NCBI RefSeq assembly: GCF_030296915.1 | Contig: NZ_AP028031.1 | Location: 201,001 to 265,000 of the forward strand | DNA length: 64,000 nt | Reading direction: 5' to 3' | Source of the DNA: Anaerostipes hadrus ATCC 29173 = JCM 17467 | GTDB taxonomy: Bacteria > Bacillota > Clostridia > Lachnospirales > Lachnospiraceae | Shown: one piece after another, positions 26,858 to 35,830 of the stretch | How the letters are laid out: every line of letters begins with the position of its first letter | How positions within the stretch are numbered: the first letter of the stretch is position 1 | The notes under the pieces: generated by a model | What the model was told of the DNA's origin: nothing | The model's input: only the letters and a program-made list of their open reading frames with translations | The model's database searches: none | Position numbers and translations under genes: made by a program

Positions 26858-27538
26858 ATGGAACGAAAATTAATGATCGCACCATCTATGGGTTGCTGTG
26901 ATCTCTTTGATATGGAACGTCAGGTCCGTATCATCGATGAAAAATCAGACTTCTTACATATGGATATCAAAGATGGTGTATATGTACCAAGCTTTGGAAT
27001 CGGACCAGAATTTCTAGCAGCATTAAAGGACAAAGTTAGTACACCAATGGATGCACATTTAATGATCAAGCATCCACAACAGTACCTTGAAACGTTTGCA
27101 AAGGCAGGGGCGGCCTATATTACGCCCCACACAGACTGCATCGAAGGAGATGCTTTCGTAACGATCAACAAGATCAAAGAACTTGGATGTAAAGCGGGAA
27201 TTGCATTAAATCCATCCGTACCTTTAGAGACGATTGAGTATTATTTACCATTACTTGACAAGGTAACGATCATGATCGTAGACGCAGGTATTTCTGGACA
27301 GAAAGTCATTGAACAAACATATGACAAGATACGTAAACTGGTTAAGATACGTGAAGAAAAGGGACTTGATTTCTTAATTGAAGCCGATGGATCTATGAAC
27401 AGAGATGTCTATCGTCCATTATACGAAGCAGGAGCAGATATGGTAGTCCTAGGACCACCAGCACTGTGGAATAAGGCTGATGACTTCGAAGAAGCATGGG
27501 CTATCATGGAAAATGAGCTTGAAAGCGAGCTTAACTAA
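26858..27538 (+). CDS. alsE: Ribulose-phosphate/allulose-6-phosphate 3-epimerase family
   Basis: TIM-barrel epimerase inverting C3 of a ketose 6-phosphate. The 226-aa protein has the family metal/acid residues: IAPSMGCCDL, FLHMDIKDGVYVP, DAHLMIKHP, DKVTIMIVDAGISGQ and IEADGSMN. It follows the E. coli AlsE pattern more than housekeeping Rpe: the extra hydrophobic DxF segment, HPQQYLETFAKAGA, and the GPPALWNKADDFEEAW ending. In this operon that suggests conversion of allulose 6-phosphate (or a similar ketose phosphate) to fructose 6-phosphate. AAAGGAG lies 7 nt upstream. Name is by similarity recognition only. Confidence 0.75.
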   Translation: MERKLMIAPSMGCCDLFDMERQVRIIDEKSDFLHMDIKDGVYVPSFGIGPEFLAALKDKVSTPMDAHLMIKHPQQYLETFAKAGAAYITPHTDCIEGDAFVTINKIKELGCKAGIALNPSVPLETIEYYLPLLDKVTIMIVDAGISGQKVIEQTYDKIRKLVKIREEKGLDFLIEADGSMNRDVYRPLYEAGADMVVLGPPALWNKADDFEEAWAIMENELESELN

Positions 27539-27558
27539 ACAAAGAGAGGAAAAAACAA

Positions 27559-28935
27559 ATGTCAAACAAAAACGCAAATATCGGAGCAAGACTCGACCGT
27601 CTGCCAAACTCTGGCTGGCATATCAAAATGTGGTTAGTATCCGCATTCGCATTATTAGTATGCTGGTCAAATGGTATCGGTGGAGCAGTACAGAACGTAC
27701 TTTTAAATGAGTTACACTGGTTAGAGCCAGGATCAACATTACTGGCTATGTGGGGAACAACTTACACAGCAGGTCAGTTATTCGGAGCATTAGTTGGTGG
27801 TCCGATCGGTGATAAGATTGGTCGTAAAAAATCTATCTTATTATATGAAGTGATCCACATCATCGCTATGATCGGTGGAGCAGCAGCACCTAACGTAACA
27901 GTATTATATGTATTCCGTTTGATCCAGGGATTTGGATTAGGAGCATTATTAGTCGTATTATTCGCAGCATTTACTGAGTATGTACCTGGTAAGAACCGTG
28001 GTGTATGGTCTTCCAGAAACTCATTCATCGGTAACTTTGCTCATCCAATCTGTAATGGTATTGCATTAGTGATTGTTTCTACAGGAGTCAGCATGAACAT
28101 GAACTGGAGAATCCAGTACATCATCCCTTCTGTATTATCTATCATTGCAAGTATCATTATTTACAACAAATACCCAGAATCTCCACGTTGGTTAGAATCT
28201 CAGGGTAGAGTTGAAGAAGCAGATGCTATTATGACATCAATCGAAAAAGAAATTGAAGCATCTACAGGTAAACCATTACCACCAGTTGAAGCAGTTGAAG
28301 CAAAAGCAGTTAAAAACTTACCATACTCTGCATTATTTAAAGGTAAATTATTAAAGAGAACAATTTGTGGTTCTTTAGTACTGATCGGTATGAACACAAT
28401 TCAGTACACACTGATGAACTGGATGCCTTCATTATTAAGTTCATTAGGATATGATACATCACAGTCTCAGTTCATGACAATGTTCGGTCTGTTCGGTGCA
28501 CCATTCGGAATCTTCCTTGCATCTTTATACATGGATAAAGTACCAAGAAAAGCAACAGGTGTTATCTTACTGATCGCCATGGCTGTTATGGGTATCATTA
28601 CTTCTAAACAGACAACAATGACAGCACTGATCGCTTCAACATTCGTATTAAATACATTCATCTATATGTATGTATGTTACGCATCAGCAGTATATGTACC
28701 AGAAATGTGGCCAACATCTGCAAAATTATCAGGATCTGGATTCTGTAATGCAATGGGTCGTGTAAGTAACATCTTCTTCCCATTCTTAGTTACATCTGTA
28801 GCAGCAGGATCTATGGGATCTAACGGTGTATTCGCACTGATCTCTGCAGTAGCAGTGATCATCGCTGTATCAATCGTCGTATTCGGTGTTGAGACAAGAG
28901 GAGAATCTGTCGAAGATATCGGTAACGTAGAGTAA
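27559..28935 (+). CDS. MFS sugar/polyol transporter
   Basis: Major facilitator superfamily permease, sugar-porter type, with about 12 transmembrane helices in 458 residues. The loop after helix 2 carries the MFS signature (GGPIGDKIGRKKSIL). After helix 6 is the sugar-porter box PESPRWLESQGRVEEAD, then a long central cytoplasmic loop with a basic, Val/Pro-rich stretch. The end GVETRGESVEDI fits the porter C-terminus. AGAGAGGA precedes the ATG, 21 nt after the epimerase. Likely brings in the operon's substrate with proton or sodium. Confidence 0.88.
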   Translation: MSNKNANIGARLDRLPNSGWHIKMWLVSAFALLVCWSNGIGGAVQNVLLNELHWLEPGSTLLAMWGTTYTAGQLFGALVGGPIGDKIGRKKSILLYEVIHIIAMIGGAAAPNVTVLYVFRLIQGFGLGALLVVLFAAFTEYVPGKNRGVWSSRNSFIGNFAHPICNGIALVIVSTGVSMNMNWRIQYIIPSVLSIIASIIIYNKYPESPRWLESQGRVEEADAIMTSIEKEIEASTGKPLPPVEAVEAKAVKNLPYSALFKGKLLKRTICGSLVLIGMNTIQYTLMNWMPSLLSSLGYDTSQSQFMTMFGLFGAPFGIFLASLYMDKVPRKATGVILLIAMAVMGIITSKQTTMTALIASTFVLNTFIYMYVCYASAVYVPEMWPTSAKLSGSGFCNAMGRVSNIFFPFLVTSVAAGSMGSNGVFALISAVAVIIAVSIVVFGVETRGESVEDIGNVE

Positions 28936-28989
28936 TCAAATTAGGGAATCCTAAAAATAACTTAACATAAAATATAACAATCAGTAATT

Positions 28990-29017
28990 GGTGCCCGTCC
29001 TTTGTTGGTTGGGCACC
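28990..29017 (+). other. Intergenic stem-loop inside the operon
   Basis: GGTGCCC (28990-28996) pairs with GGGCACC (29011-29017) just ahead of the next ribosome site. It is followed by A residues, not T, so it is not a terminator. It may mark an RNA processing or stability site that sets unequal levels of the flanking genes. Confidence 0.5.
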
Positions 29018-29040
29018 AAAACAAAAAAGGAGCATTTGCT

Positions 29041-30096
29041 ATGAAAAATTCAGAAGCAATCTTAGTAACACCAAAACAATTTGAGATTCAGGAATGTGCA
29101 GTTCCAGAACCAAAAGATCATGAAATCTTAATGAAAGTTGAATATGTTGGAATGTGTGGATCTGATATTCACGGATTCGAGTTTGGACCATTCATCCCAC
29201 CTAAAGATCCTAACCAGAAAATCGGTCTTGGACATGAAGTAGCTGGTGAAGTTGTAAAAGTCGGAGCAAAAGTAACAAAATTCAAACCAGGAGATAAAGT
29301 ACTGATCGAACCTGGTGTACCAGATGATTCTTGTGAATATTGTCGTACAGGACGTTACAACATTTGTCCAGACGTAGATTTCATGGCAACACAGCCTAAT
29401 TACAAAGGTGCTCTTTGTGAGTACATGACACATCCAGAAGAATGGACATACCATGTACCAGAAGGAATGACAACAATGGAAGCAGCATTAGTAGAGCCAG
29501 CAGCAGTTGGTATGCATGCAGCGATCCTTGGAGAAGCAAGATTAGGAAAAAGCATTGTAATCCTTGGAGCAGGAACGATCGGACTTATGGTACTTCAGGC
29601 TTGTAAGAGTCTTGGAGCAACAGACATCACAGTTGTAGATGTTATGGACAAACGACTTGACCTTGCAAAAGAACTTGGAGCATCCAGAACGATCAATGGT
29701 GCAAAAGAAGACACAGTTGCCCTTCTTCGTTCAGAAGAATTATTCGGAGATCATGGTGTGGAACTTGTATTTGAATGTGCAGGATCTACATTTACAGCAA
29801 ATCAGGCAGTACAGATCGTAGCTCGTGGTGGAAAGATCATGATGGTAGGAACACAGTCTAAACCAGTTCCGATCGACTTCTTAAAGATCAACCGTGAAGT
29901 AACGATCCAGACATCATTCCGTTACTGTAACAATTATCCTCAGACAATTGAAGCAATCAGAAGCGGTAAGTTTAATGTAAAAGATATGGTAACACATGTA
30001 TATGATTACAAAGATGTACAGCAGGCATTCATGGATGCAATCGATCCAGAAAAGAAAACTGACATGGTAAAAGGTGTTATCAAAGTCGCTGAATAA
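29041..30096 (+). CDS. Zinc-dependent sorbitol/xylitol-type dehydrogenase
   Basis: Second medium-chain dehydrogenase of the operon, nearest in pattern to polyol (sorbitol, xylitol) dehydrogenases: GMCGSDIHGFE, GLGHEVAGEVVKVG, EPAAVGMHA and VILGAGTIGLMVLQACKSLG. The structural lobe has only three Cys (SCEYCRTGRYNIC); the first expected Cys is replaced. That is also seen in sorbitol dehydrogenases lacking the second zinc. The start is ATG at 29041 with AAAAGGAG 8 nt before; the extension to 29002 runs through the stem-loop. 351 aa. Likely converts a polyol to a ketose. Confidence 0.88.
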   Translation: MKNSEAILVTPKQFEIQECAVPEPKDHEILMKVEYVGMCGSDIHGFEFGPFIPPKDPNQKIGLGHEVAGEVVKVGAKVTKFKPGDKVLIEPGVPDDSCEYCRTGRYNICPDVDFMATQPNYKGALCEYMTHPEEWTYHVPEGMTTMEAALVEPAAVGMHAAILGEARLGKSIVILGAGTIGLMVLQACKSLGATDITVVDVMDKRLDLAKELGASRTINGAKEDTVALLRSEELFGDHGVELVFECAGSTFTANQAVQIVARGGKIMMVGTQSKPVPIDFLKINREVTIQTSFRYCNNYPQTIEAIRSGKFNVKDMVTHVYDYKDVQQAFMDAIDPEKKTDMVKGVIKVAE

Positions 30097-30132
30097 ACAA
30101 CAACATTTAGAACAAGAAAAGGAGAAATTAAA

Positions 30133-30972
30133 ATGATCGCAGATATCAGATTTTGGGAACAGAAAGCTAGTGAAGGACATTATGCAATCCCTCACTTTAA
30201 CGTATGGAACGCAGAAATGTTAATGGGAGTTATTGATGCAGCAGAAGAACTTCGTGCACCAATCATCATCTCTTTCGGAACAGGATTTACAGGAAATACT
30301 TCTTTTGAAGATTTCTGTTATATGATGGAATCCATGGCTAAAAAAGCTACAGTACCAGTGATCTTACATTGGGATCATGGACGTAACTGGACAATCTTAA
30401 AGAACGCTGTAGATCACTGCATGAACTCTGTAATGCGTGATGCGTCTGCATTACCATATGAAGAAAACGTTGCAGAGATCAAGAGATGTGTAGATTACTT
30501 CCATGCATACAACATTCCAGTAGAAGCTGAATTAGGACATGTAGGAAATGAAACAGTATACGAAGAAGCTTTAGCTGAGTATGCTTACACAGATCCTTCT
30601 CAGGCAAAAGATTTCGTAGAAAGAACAGGATGTGATTCTTTAGCAGTAGCAGTAGGAAATGTACATGGTGTTTACTCTGCTGAACCAAAGATCAGATTCG
30701 ATATCATCGAAGAAGTTAACAAAGAAGTTAGTGTACCACTTGTACTTCATGGAGCTTCTGGTATCGGTGATGAAGACATCAAAAAAGCGATCCAGTGTGG
30801 TATTGCTAAGATCAACATCCATACAGAACTTTGCCAGGCTGCTATGGAAGCTATTAACGAACATAAAGACGAACCTTTCTTAGCTGTAGAACGTGCAGTT
30901 CGCCAGGCAGTAAAAGAACGTGCTATGTACAAGATCAAATTATTTGGTGATGACGGAAGGGCTGATGAATAA
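30133..30972 (+). CDS. Class II ketose-(bis)phosphate aldolase
   Basis: Zinc-dependent aldolase splitting a ketose phosphate to dihydroxyacetone phosphate plus an aldehyde. The 279-aa protein lines up with GatY/FbaA: YAIPHFNVWNAEM, LHWDHGRN (catalytic Asp and zinc His; Leu is replaced by Trp in the usual HLDH), SVMRDASALPYEENV, VEAELGHVGNE, AVAVGNVHGVY and VLHGASGIGDEDIKKAI. AAAAGGAGAAAT precedes the ATG. The HWDHG change near the active site may alter the substrate. Its stop overlaps the following kinase start, a coupled pair. Confidence 0.85.
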   Translation: MIADIRFWEQKASEGHYAIPHFNVWNAEMLMGVIDAAEELRAPIIISFGTGFTGNTSFEDFCYMMESMAKKATVPVILHWDHGRNWTILKNAVDHCMNSVMRDASALPYEENVAEIKRCVDYFHAYNIPVEAELGHVGNETVYEEALAEYAYTDPSQAKDFVERTGCDSLAVAVGNVHGVYSAEPKIRFDIIEEVNKEVSVPLVLHGASGIGDEDIKKAIQCGIAKINIHTELCQAAMEAINEHKDEPFLAVERAVRQAVKERAMYKIKLFGDDGRADE

Positions 30973-31933
30973 AGTGGAGAAAAAGTTAGACGTATTGTGT
31001 CTGGGAGCAGCGGTAGTAGATATTCCGCTGCGCCCAGTATCAAGAGAAGTTTTTGATATAGAATCATATCCGGTTGATAACATCGCGATGGCTGTCGGTG
31101 GAGACGCTATGAATGAGTCAACGATCATCAGCCGTCTTGGATGCAAGACAGGTCTGATGGCAGCGATCGGTGATGATGCAGCAGGAGCATTCATTTTACG
31201 TTCTTGCGATGAAGACAATATCGATACAGAAGGTGTGACAATTGATCCAAACTTAAATACATCCATTAATATCGGACTTGTAACAGAGGATGGAGAAAGA
31301 ACATTTATCACAAACCGTAACGGAAGTCTTTGGAAAGAGAATATCGAACATGTAAATTTTGACAAGATCAAAGAAGCAAAAATCTTATCTTTAGCAAGTA
31401 TTTTTAACTGTCCTTTACTGGATGGAAAAACATTAGAAAAGATCTTCTCATTCGCAAAAGAACACGGAATGACAATTACAGCTGATATGATCATGCCTCG
31501 ATTAGGAGAGACATTAGATGATATCGCTGGTGCATTACAGTATGTAGATTACTTCTTCCCTAACTACGATGAAGCTTGTCTGATGACAGGTGAAAAAGAT
31601 GAAGCAAAAGTGGCAGATAAACTGTTCTCTTACGGAATCAAAAACGTAGTTATGAAGATCGGTACTCGTGGATGCTACATCCGCAACAAAGATGGTGTTA
31701 TGATCGTGCCAGCATGTAAAGGAATTACAGCAGTTGATACGATCGGTGCAGGAGATAACTTCGCATCTGGATTCATCGCAGCCCTGCTTCAGGGAAAAGA
31801 CATCAAAGAATGTGCTGAATATGCAAACTGTACAGCGGCGATCGCAGTACAGCATCCAGGAGCAACATCAGGAGTACAGAATCGTCAGATGGTAGAAGAT
31901 ATGCTCAAGAAGTATAAAGAAGATTATAAATAG
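30965..31933 (+). CDS. PfkB-family carbohydrate kinase
   Basis: Ribokinase-like enzyme that phosphorylates a sugar with ATP. The ATG at 30965 overlaps the aldolase stop by 8 nt, with GGAAGGG upstream; this is preferred to longer starts. The 322-aa protein has VGGDAMNESTIISRLG near the N-terminus and the PfkB signature DTIGAGDNFASGFIAALLQG at about 260, holding the catalytic Asp. In context it would make the ketose phosphate used by the aldolase or epimerase; the precise sugar is not deducible. Confidence 0.87.
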   Translation: MNKVEKKLDVLCLGAAVVDIPLRPVSREVFDIESYPVDNIAMAVGGDAMNESTIISRLGCKTGLMAAIGDDAAGAFILRSCDEDNIDTEGVTIDPNLNTSINIGLVTEDGERTFITNRNGSLWKENIEHVNFDKIKEAKILSLASIFNCPLLDGKTLEKIFSFAKEHGMTITADMIMPRLGETLDDIAGALQYVDYFFPNYDEACLMTGEKDEAKVADKLFSYGIKNVVMKIGTRGCYIRNKDGVMIVPACKGITAVDTIGAGDNFASGFIAALLQGKDIKECAEYANCTAAIAVQHPGATSGVQNRQMVEDMLKKYKEDYK

Positions 31934-31975
31934 AATTTGGTTAATTGGTTGTTAGATCTGAAAGGAAAATTTAAA

Positions 31976-32968
31976 ATGAAAACAATGAAATTAGGAAAAA
32001 CAGGAATGGACGTTTCAAGAATCGGTCTTGGAACATGGTCAATCGGTGGTGGATCTGCCTGGGGTGGAGACCACGATCTTCAGACAGTGGTAGATACGAT
32101 CAGAGAAGCTCCAAAAGCTGGTGTTAACTTAATCGATACAGCTCCAGGATACAACTTTGGTAACAGTGAAAAGATCCTTGGTAAAGCCTTAGAAGGAATG
32201 AACCGTGAAGATGTTAAGATCATCACAAAATGTGGTGTAACATGGGATCAGGAAATGAAAGGTGACCTGTTCAACAAAGTTAACGGAATTCAGTTATACA
32301 AGAACTTAAACAGTGAATCTGTGAAAAAAGAGATCGAAGCTTCCTTAGAACGTCTTGGAACAGATTATGTTGATGTATATATGACACATTGGCAAGCTAC
32401 ACCAGGAACAGAATATTTCGTTCCTATCCAGAAAACAATGGACGTTTTAAATGACTTAAAAGCACAGGGAAAAATCAAAGCAATCGGTGCTGCTAACGTA
32501 GACATCAACCATATCCAGGAATACATCAAATATGGTGATCTTGATATCATCCAGTGCAAATATTCTATCTTAGACCGTGGAATCGAAGATGAAATTATTC
32601 CATGTGCTCGTGAAAATGGCATCACGATCCAGTGCTATTCTCCACTTGAAATGGGATTATTATCTGGAACATTCCCAAGAGACTACAAACCAGTAGGAGC
32701 TCAGATTCCTAAGAAATGGTTCCAGCCAGAAAACATGCAGAACGCAATGGATATGATGGAATCTTGGAAACCATTATGTGAAAAATATGACTGCACAATT
32801 GCTAACTTAGCACTTGGATGGATTCTTGCACAGGGAGATTTCTTAAACTTATTAAGTGGATCTACAACAGTAGACGAAATCAGAGAAAATGTAAAATCTG
32901 CAGAATTAGAATTAGATCCTGAAGATGTAGCATTCATGAGAGAATCAGCAGAAGCAATCGATAAATAA
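31976..32968 (+). CDS. Aldo/keto reductase of the sugar operon
   Basis: NAD(P)H-dependent reductase, 330 aa. Catalytic pattern: NLIDTAPGYNFGNSE (Asp, Tyr), IITKCG (Lys), VDVYMTHWQ (His), then GAANVDINHIQEY and LLSGSTTVDEIREN for cofactor binding. The start is ATG at 31976 (GAAAGGAAAATTT upstream); the longer frame from 31937 has no site. Different subfamily from the reductase at 16084. Last gene of the co-directional metabolic run before the DeoR regulator; may reduce a sugar or aldehyde intermediate. Confidence 0.87.
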   Translation: MKTMKLGKTGMDVSRIGLGTWSIGGGSAWGGDHDLQTVVDTIREAPKAGVNLIDTAPGYNFGNSEKILGKALEGMNREDVKIITKCGVTWDQEMKGDLFNKVNGIQLYKNLNSESVKKEIEASLERLGTDYVDVYMTHWQATPGTEYFVPIQKTMDVLNDLKAQGKIKAIGAANVDINHIQEYIKYGDLDIIQCKYSILDRGIEDEIIPCARENGITIQCYSPLEMGLLSGTFPRDYKPVGAQIPKKWFQPENMQNAMDMMESWKPLCEKYDCTIANLALGWILAQGDFLNLLSGSTTVDEIRENVKSAELELDPEDVAFMRESAEAIDK

Positions 32969-33032
32969 AAATCAGAAAGAGATCCCTTGTGAGAGAAAAA
33001 TTGAAAATGTTGGAAAACATGGAAAAAAGTCT

Positions 33033-33060
33033 TTGAATTCCACAAAATCAATGATAGAAT
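33033..33060 (+). promoter_or_regulatory. Candidate promoter of the DeoR regulator
   Basis: TTGAAT (33033-33038), a 16-nt spacer, TAGAAT (33055-33060), about 85 nt before the GTG start. Confidence 0.45.
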
Positions 33061-33145
33061 AAAAGAAAGTCACAGAACATTTAAGAAGTATGTGACAAAT
33101 AAGAATATATACTATATTAAAAAATTTACAAGGGGGGGGTGTCCC

Positions 33146-33898
33146 GTGAAGAACCGTTTAGAACATATAAGAGAACAAGTTAAGAATGAGAAGAAAGTCA
33201 CAGTATCCGAACTAAGTAAGATTTACAAGGTAACGGAAGAGACGATCCGAAGAGATCTTGAGAAGCTGGAAAAGGAAGGTTTTTTGACGAGAACATTTGG
33301 TGGTGCTGTATTAAACAGTGCAAGTCAGAAGGAACATATCCATTTTTACAAGCGAACATCGATCAATCAAAAGGAAAAGGCTAAGATCGCGCAACTCTTT
33401 AAGGAAGTATTAGATCAGAAGAGAACGATAGCAGCAGATGCCAGTACAACTGTCATGGAAGCCATTCGTTTACTGAAGGCAAACCGTAATATTACCGTAC
33501 TGAGTTCATCAACAGAGATTTTCCGTGAGATGACAGGATCAGAGATTCATATTCTTTCAACAGGCGGCGTGTTCAATGAGGACTCCCTCTCTCTGCAAGG
33601 GAACTTAGCAAAAGAAAATATTAGAAGGTATCATGTGGATCTTGCACTGCTTAGCTGTAAAGGACTTGATATGGACAAAGGTATCATGGACTCCAGTGAA
33701 CGAGAAGCAGATGTCAAGACAGAGATGGTAAAACAGGCACTAGAAGTAGCTCTTCTTGCAGATCATACAAAATTTGAGAGAACGGCATTTGTACAATTTT
33801 TAGACTGGGATCAGGTAACCTATCTGGTAACTGATGAAAGACCGTCAGATCAATGGGTTGAATTTTGTAAAGAAAAAGAAATCACGTTGATTTATTAA
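33146..33898 (+). CDS. DeoR-family transcriptional regulator of the sugar operon
   Basis: A 250-aa repressor: winged helix-turn-helix at residues 5-55 (VTVSELSKIYKVTEETIRRD), then GGAV and a sugar-phosphate-binding DeoR C-terminal domain (IAADASTTVMEAI, VLSSSTEIF, LSTGGVFNEDSLSLQG, LADHTKFERTAFVQF). GTG at 33146 is chosen. The ribosome site is a run of eight G residues (33132-33139) 6 nt upstream, an unusual sequence. Position at the operon end suggests local control, with a phosphorylated intermediate as inducer (inferred). Confidence 0.88.
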   Translation: MKNRLEHIREQVKNEKKVTVSELSKIYKVTEETIRRDLEKLEKEGFLTRTFGGAVLNSASQKEHIHFYKRTSINQKEKAKIAQLFKEVLDQKRTIAADASTTVMEAIRLLKANRNITVLSSSTEIFREMTGSEIHILSTGGVFNEDSLSLQGNLAKENIRRYHVDLALLSCKGLDMDKGIMDSSEREADVKTEMVKQALEVALLADHTKFERTAFVQFLDWDQVTYLVTDERPSDQWVEFCKEKEITLIY

Positions 33899-33962
33899 GA
33901 AGATATGATAGTCTGTGATGCTACCGTTTCAATCGCACCACATGGTAAAACGGAGGTGCACA

Positions 33963-35312
33963 ATGGACGCAAAACGGAAAGAAAGCATGTCTATCATGAA
34001 GAAGATCATGATCGCGATGGTAACAGGAATTCTATTAGGAGTTGTTTGCTTGTGGCTGCGTGAATCACTAACAGCAGGCGGCAATGAAGGAACGTGGAAG
34101 CTGATCAATCGAATCTTCTTTCAGGACATCACACAGGAAAAGGGATTTTATTCCCTTGGATTATTCTATATCATACAGCAGTTATTTATGAGAGGTCTGC
34201 AGCTGGCAATCGTACCACTTGTTTTATCATCATTAAGCCTTGCATTATGCAGCATGGCAGATCCAAAGAGACTTGGAAAGATCGCAGGAAAGACAATTGG
34301 AACATTCGTAGGGTTTTATGTATGCGGTGCAACATTAGCTGGATTGTTTGCATACTTTATCAAATCCATGGGATGGTTCTCTGTGAATCTTCCAGAAACA
34401 ACAACTTCTAATGTAGCAACACTGGAGGCATATAATCCATTGACAACAGTGATCAATGCGGTGCCATCAAATGTTGTGGAAGTACTTGGTTCAAACAACA
34501 GCATTCTGGCAGTTGTAGTAGTAGCTGTGATCTTAGGGCTTTCAATGAATGCTCTGGGAGACAAAGCAGCAACCATTAAGAGTTTATTACAGAATCTCAA
34601 TGATATCGTACAGGTATATATGGACTTTTTGATCAACAAGGTCAGTCCAATTGCGATCTTCTGTATGTTAGCCAGAACATTTGCAACTTATGGAACAGAA
34701 TATATCAGACCAACGTTAACATTTATGATCGCAACGATCTTTATCAGCTTAGCATTGGTTGTAACGATTTATCCAATCGGTATCTTCCTCTTAACCGGCT
34801 TAAATCCATTTAAGTTTGCAAAGAAGATTTTTAAAGTTGGAATGTTCGCAGCAGCGACTCAGTCATCTGCAGCAACACTTCCTTTAAACAGAAAAACATG
34901 CATGGAAGAACTTGGATGCAGCAAGGAAATCAGTAGTTTCGTACTTCCAATGGGAATGACTATTAATATGAACGGAACAACTGCCATGCATATGGTTGCG
35001 ATCACATTTATCGCAACAGCAGCTGGGATCAATATCACACCAACCCAGCTGATCACAGCAGCATTCCTGTCTATTTGTGTAGCGATGGGAACACCTGCGA
35101 TTCCGGTAGCTGGAACAACATTGATTTTTGTTATCATGTCAGGATTAGGATTGAGTTCTGATCTGTGTATGGTAGCATACGCATTAGTACTTGCGATCAG
35201 TTATCTGCCGGGTATGGCTGTAATTACATTGAACGTTGTTGGTGATGCGGCAACGACAGTGATCGTCAGCTATAAAGAAAATGAATTAGACAAGGATGTC
35301 TATAATAGTTAA
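33963..35312 (+). CDS. Dicarboxylate/amino acid:cation symporter (DAACS)
   Basis: Sodium- or proton-coupled symporter of the glutamate/dicarboxylate (SDF) family, 449 aa with about eight helices and re-entrant loops. Substrate and ion motifs are clear: TQSSAATLPL (serine-rich hairpin 1), GMTINMNGTTAMHM (about 335-350) and the second hairpin followed by GDAATTVIVSYKE. ATG at 33963 follows ACGGAGGTG. It follows the DeoR gene and ends in a strong terminator, so it may be the last gene of that unit. Its link to the sugar genes is unclear. Confidence 0.9.
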   Translation: MDAKRKESMSIMKKIMIAMVTGILLGVVCLWLRESLTAGGNEGTWKLINRIFFQDITQEKGFYSLGLFYIIQQLFMRGLQLAIVPLVLSSLSLALCSMADPKRLGKIAGKTIGTFVGFYVCGATLAGLFAYFIKSMGWFSVNLPETTTSNVATLEAYNPLTTVINAVPSNVVEVLGSNNSILAVVVVAVILGLSMNALGDKAATIKSLLQNLNDIVQVYMDFLINKVSPIAIFCMLARTFATYGTEYIRPTLTFMIATIFISLALVVTIYPIGIFLLTGLNPFKFAKKIFKVGMFAAATQSSAATLPLNRKTCMEELGCSKEISSFVLPMGMTINMNGTTAMHMVAITFIATAAGINITPTQLITAAFLSICVAMGTPAIPVAGTTLIFVIMSGLGLSSDLCMVAYALVLAISYLPGMAVITLNVVGDAATTVIVSYKENELDKDVYNS

Positions 35313-35349
35313 AACACTCCATATAAAAATAAACTCCATATAATATGTT

Positions 35350-35390
35350 AAGAAAACTGTACGCCTCATCGGTGTACAGTTTTCTTGTTT
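35350..35390 (+). terminator. Terminator after the DAACS symporter
   Basis: AAGAAAACTGTAC and GTACAGTTTTCTT form a stem around a short loop, with TTGTTT after it. Confidence 0.85.
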
Positions 35391-35430
35391 GGTAATAATA
35401 GTGATAAAACTGGATATTGTATGCATAAAT

Positions 35431-35459
35431 TTGACAAAAACTGGGCAAAATGTTATAAT
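35431..35459 (+). promoter_or_regulatory. Strong promoter of veg
   Basis: Perfect TTGACA (35431-35436), a 17-nt spacer, perfect TATAAT (35454-35459). As strong as expected for the well-known veg promoter of Bacillus. Confidence 0.85.
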
Positions 35460-35515
35460 ATTAAAATCATTATATAGAATTTCCAGAATATTCTGTATAT
35501 GGAAGAGGTGAATTT

Positions 35516-35764
35516 ATGACACAATTAGATCTTAACAGAGTACGCCAATCCATCAAGAATCAGATTGGCAGCAAAATCAAGATTAGTGCAAACAGAGGAC
35601 GACATAAATTTGTAACAGCTAAGGGAGTGATCACACAGACATATCCTAATATCTTTTTGGTAGAGTTAGAGAATGCAGATGGCAATGACCAGAATAAAAC
35701 TGTAAGTTTCAGCTACCAGGACGTGATCACAAGAGATGTCCGTATGATGTTATTAGAAAACTAA
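35516..35764 (+). CDS. veg: Veg family protein
   Basis: An 82-aa protein of the Veg family. It has the typical start (DLNRVRQSIKNQIGSKIKIS) and the SH3-like small barrel (GRHKFVTAKGVITQTYPNIF, SYQDVITRDVRM). In Bacillus it affects biofilm and sporulation timing; the biochemical role is unsettled. GAAGAGGTG lies 7 nt before the ATG. Next to a sporulation gene and ispE, an order common in Clostridia. Confidence 0.93.
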   Translation: MTQLDLNRVRQSIKNQIGSKIKISANRGRHKFVTAKGVITQTYPNIFLVELENADGNDQNKTVSFSYQDVITRDVRMMLLEN

Positions 35765-35830
35765 TGGGTGATGCATAGAATCCTTCTTGTCTGAATATAT
35801 TTGTATATACAGACAGGGAGGAATTTTTTT

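Noticed and set aside
28990..29017. Intrinsic terminator within the sugar operon
   Set aside because: The hairpin is followed by A residues, not a T-run, and lies just before a good ribosome site; kept only as a stem-loop.
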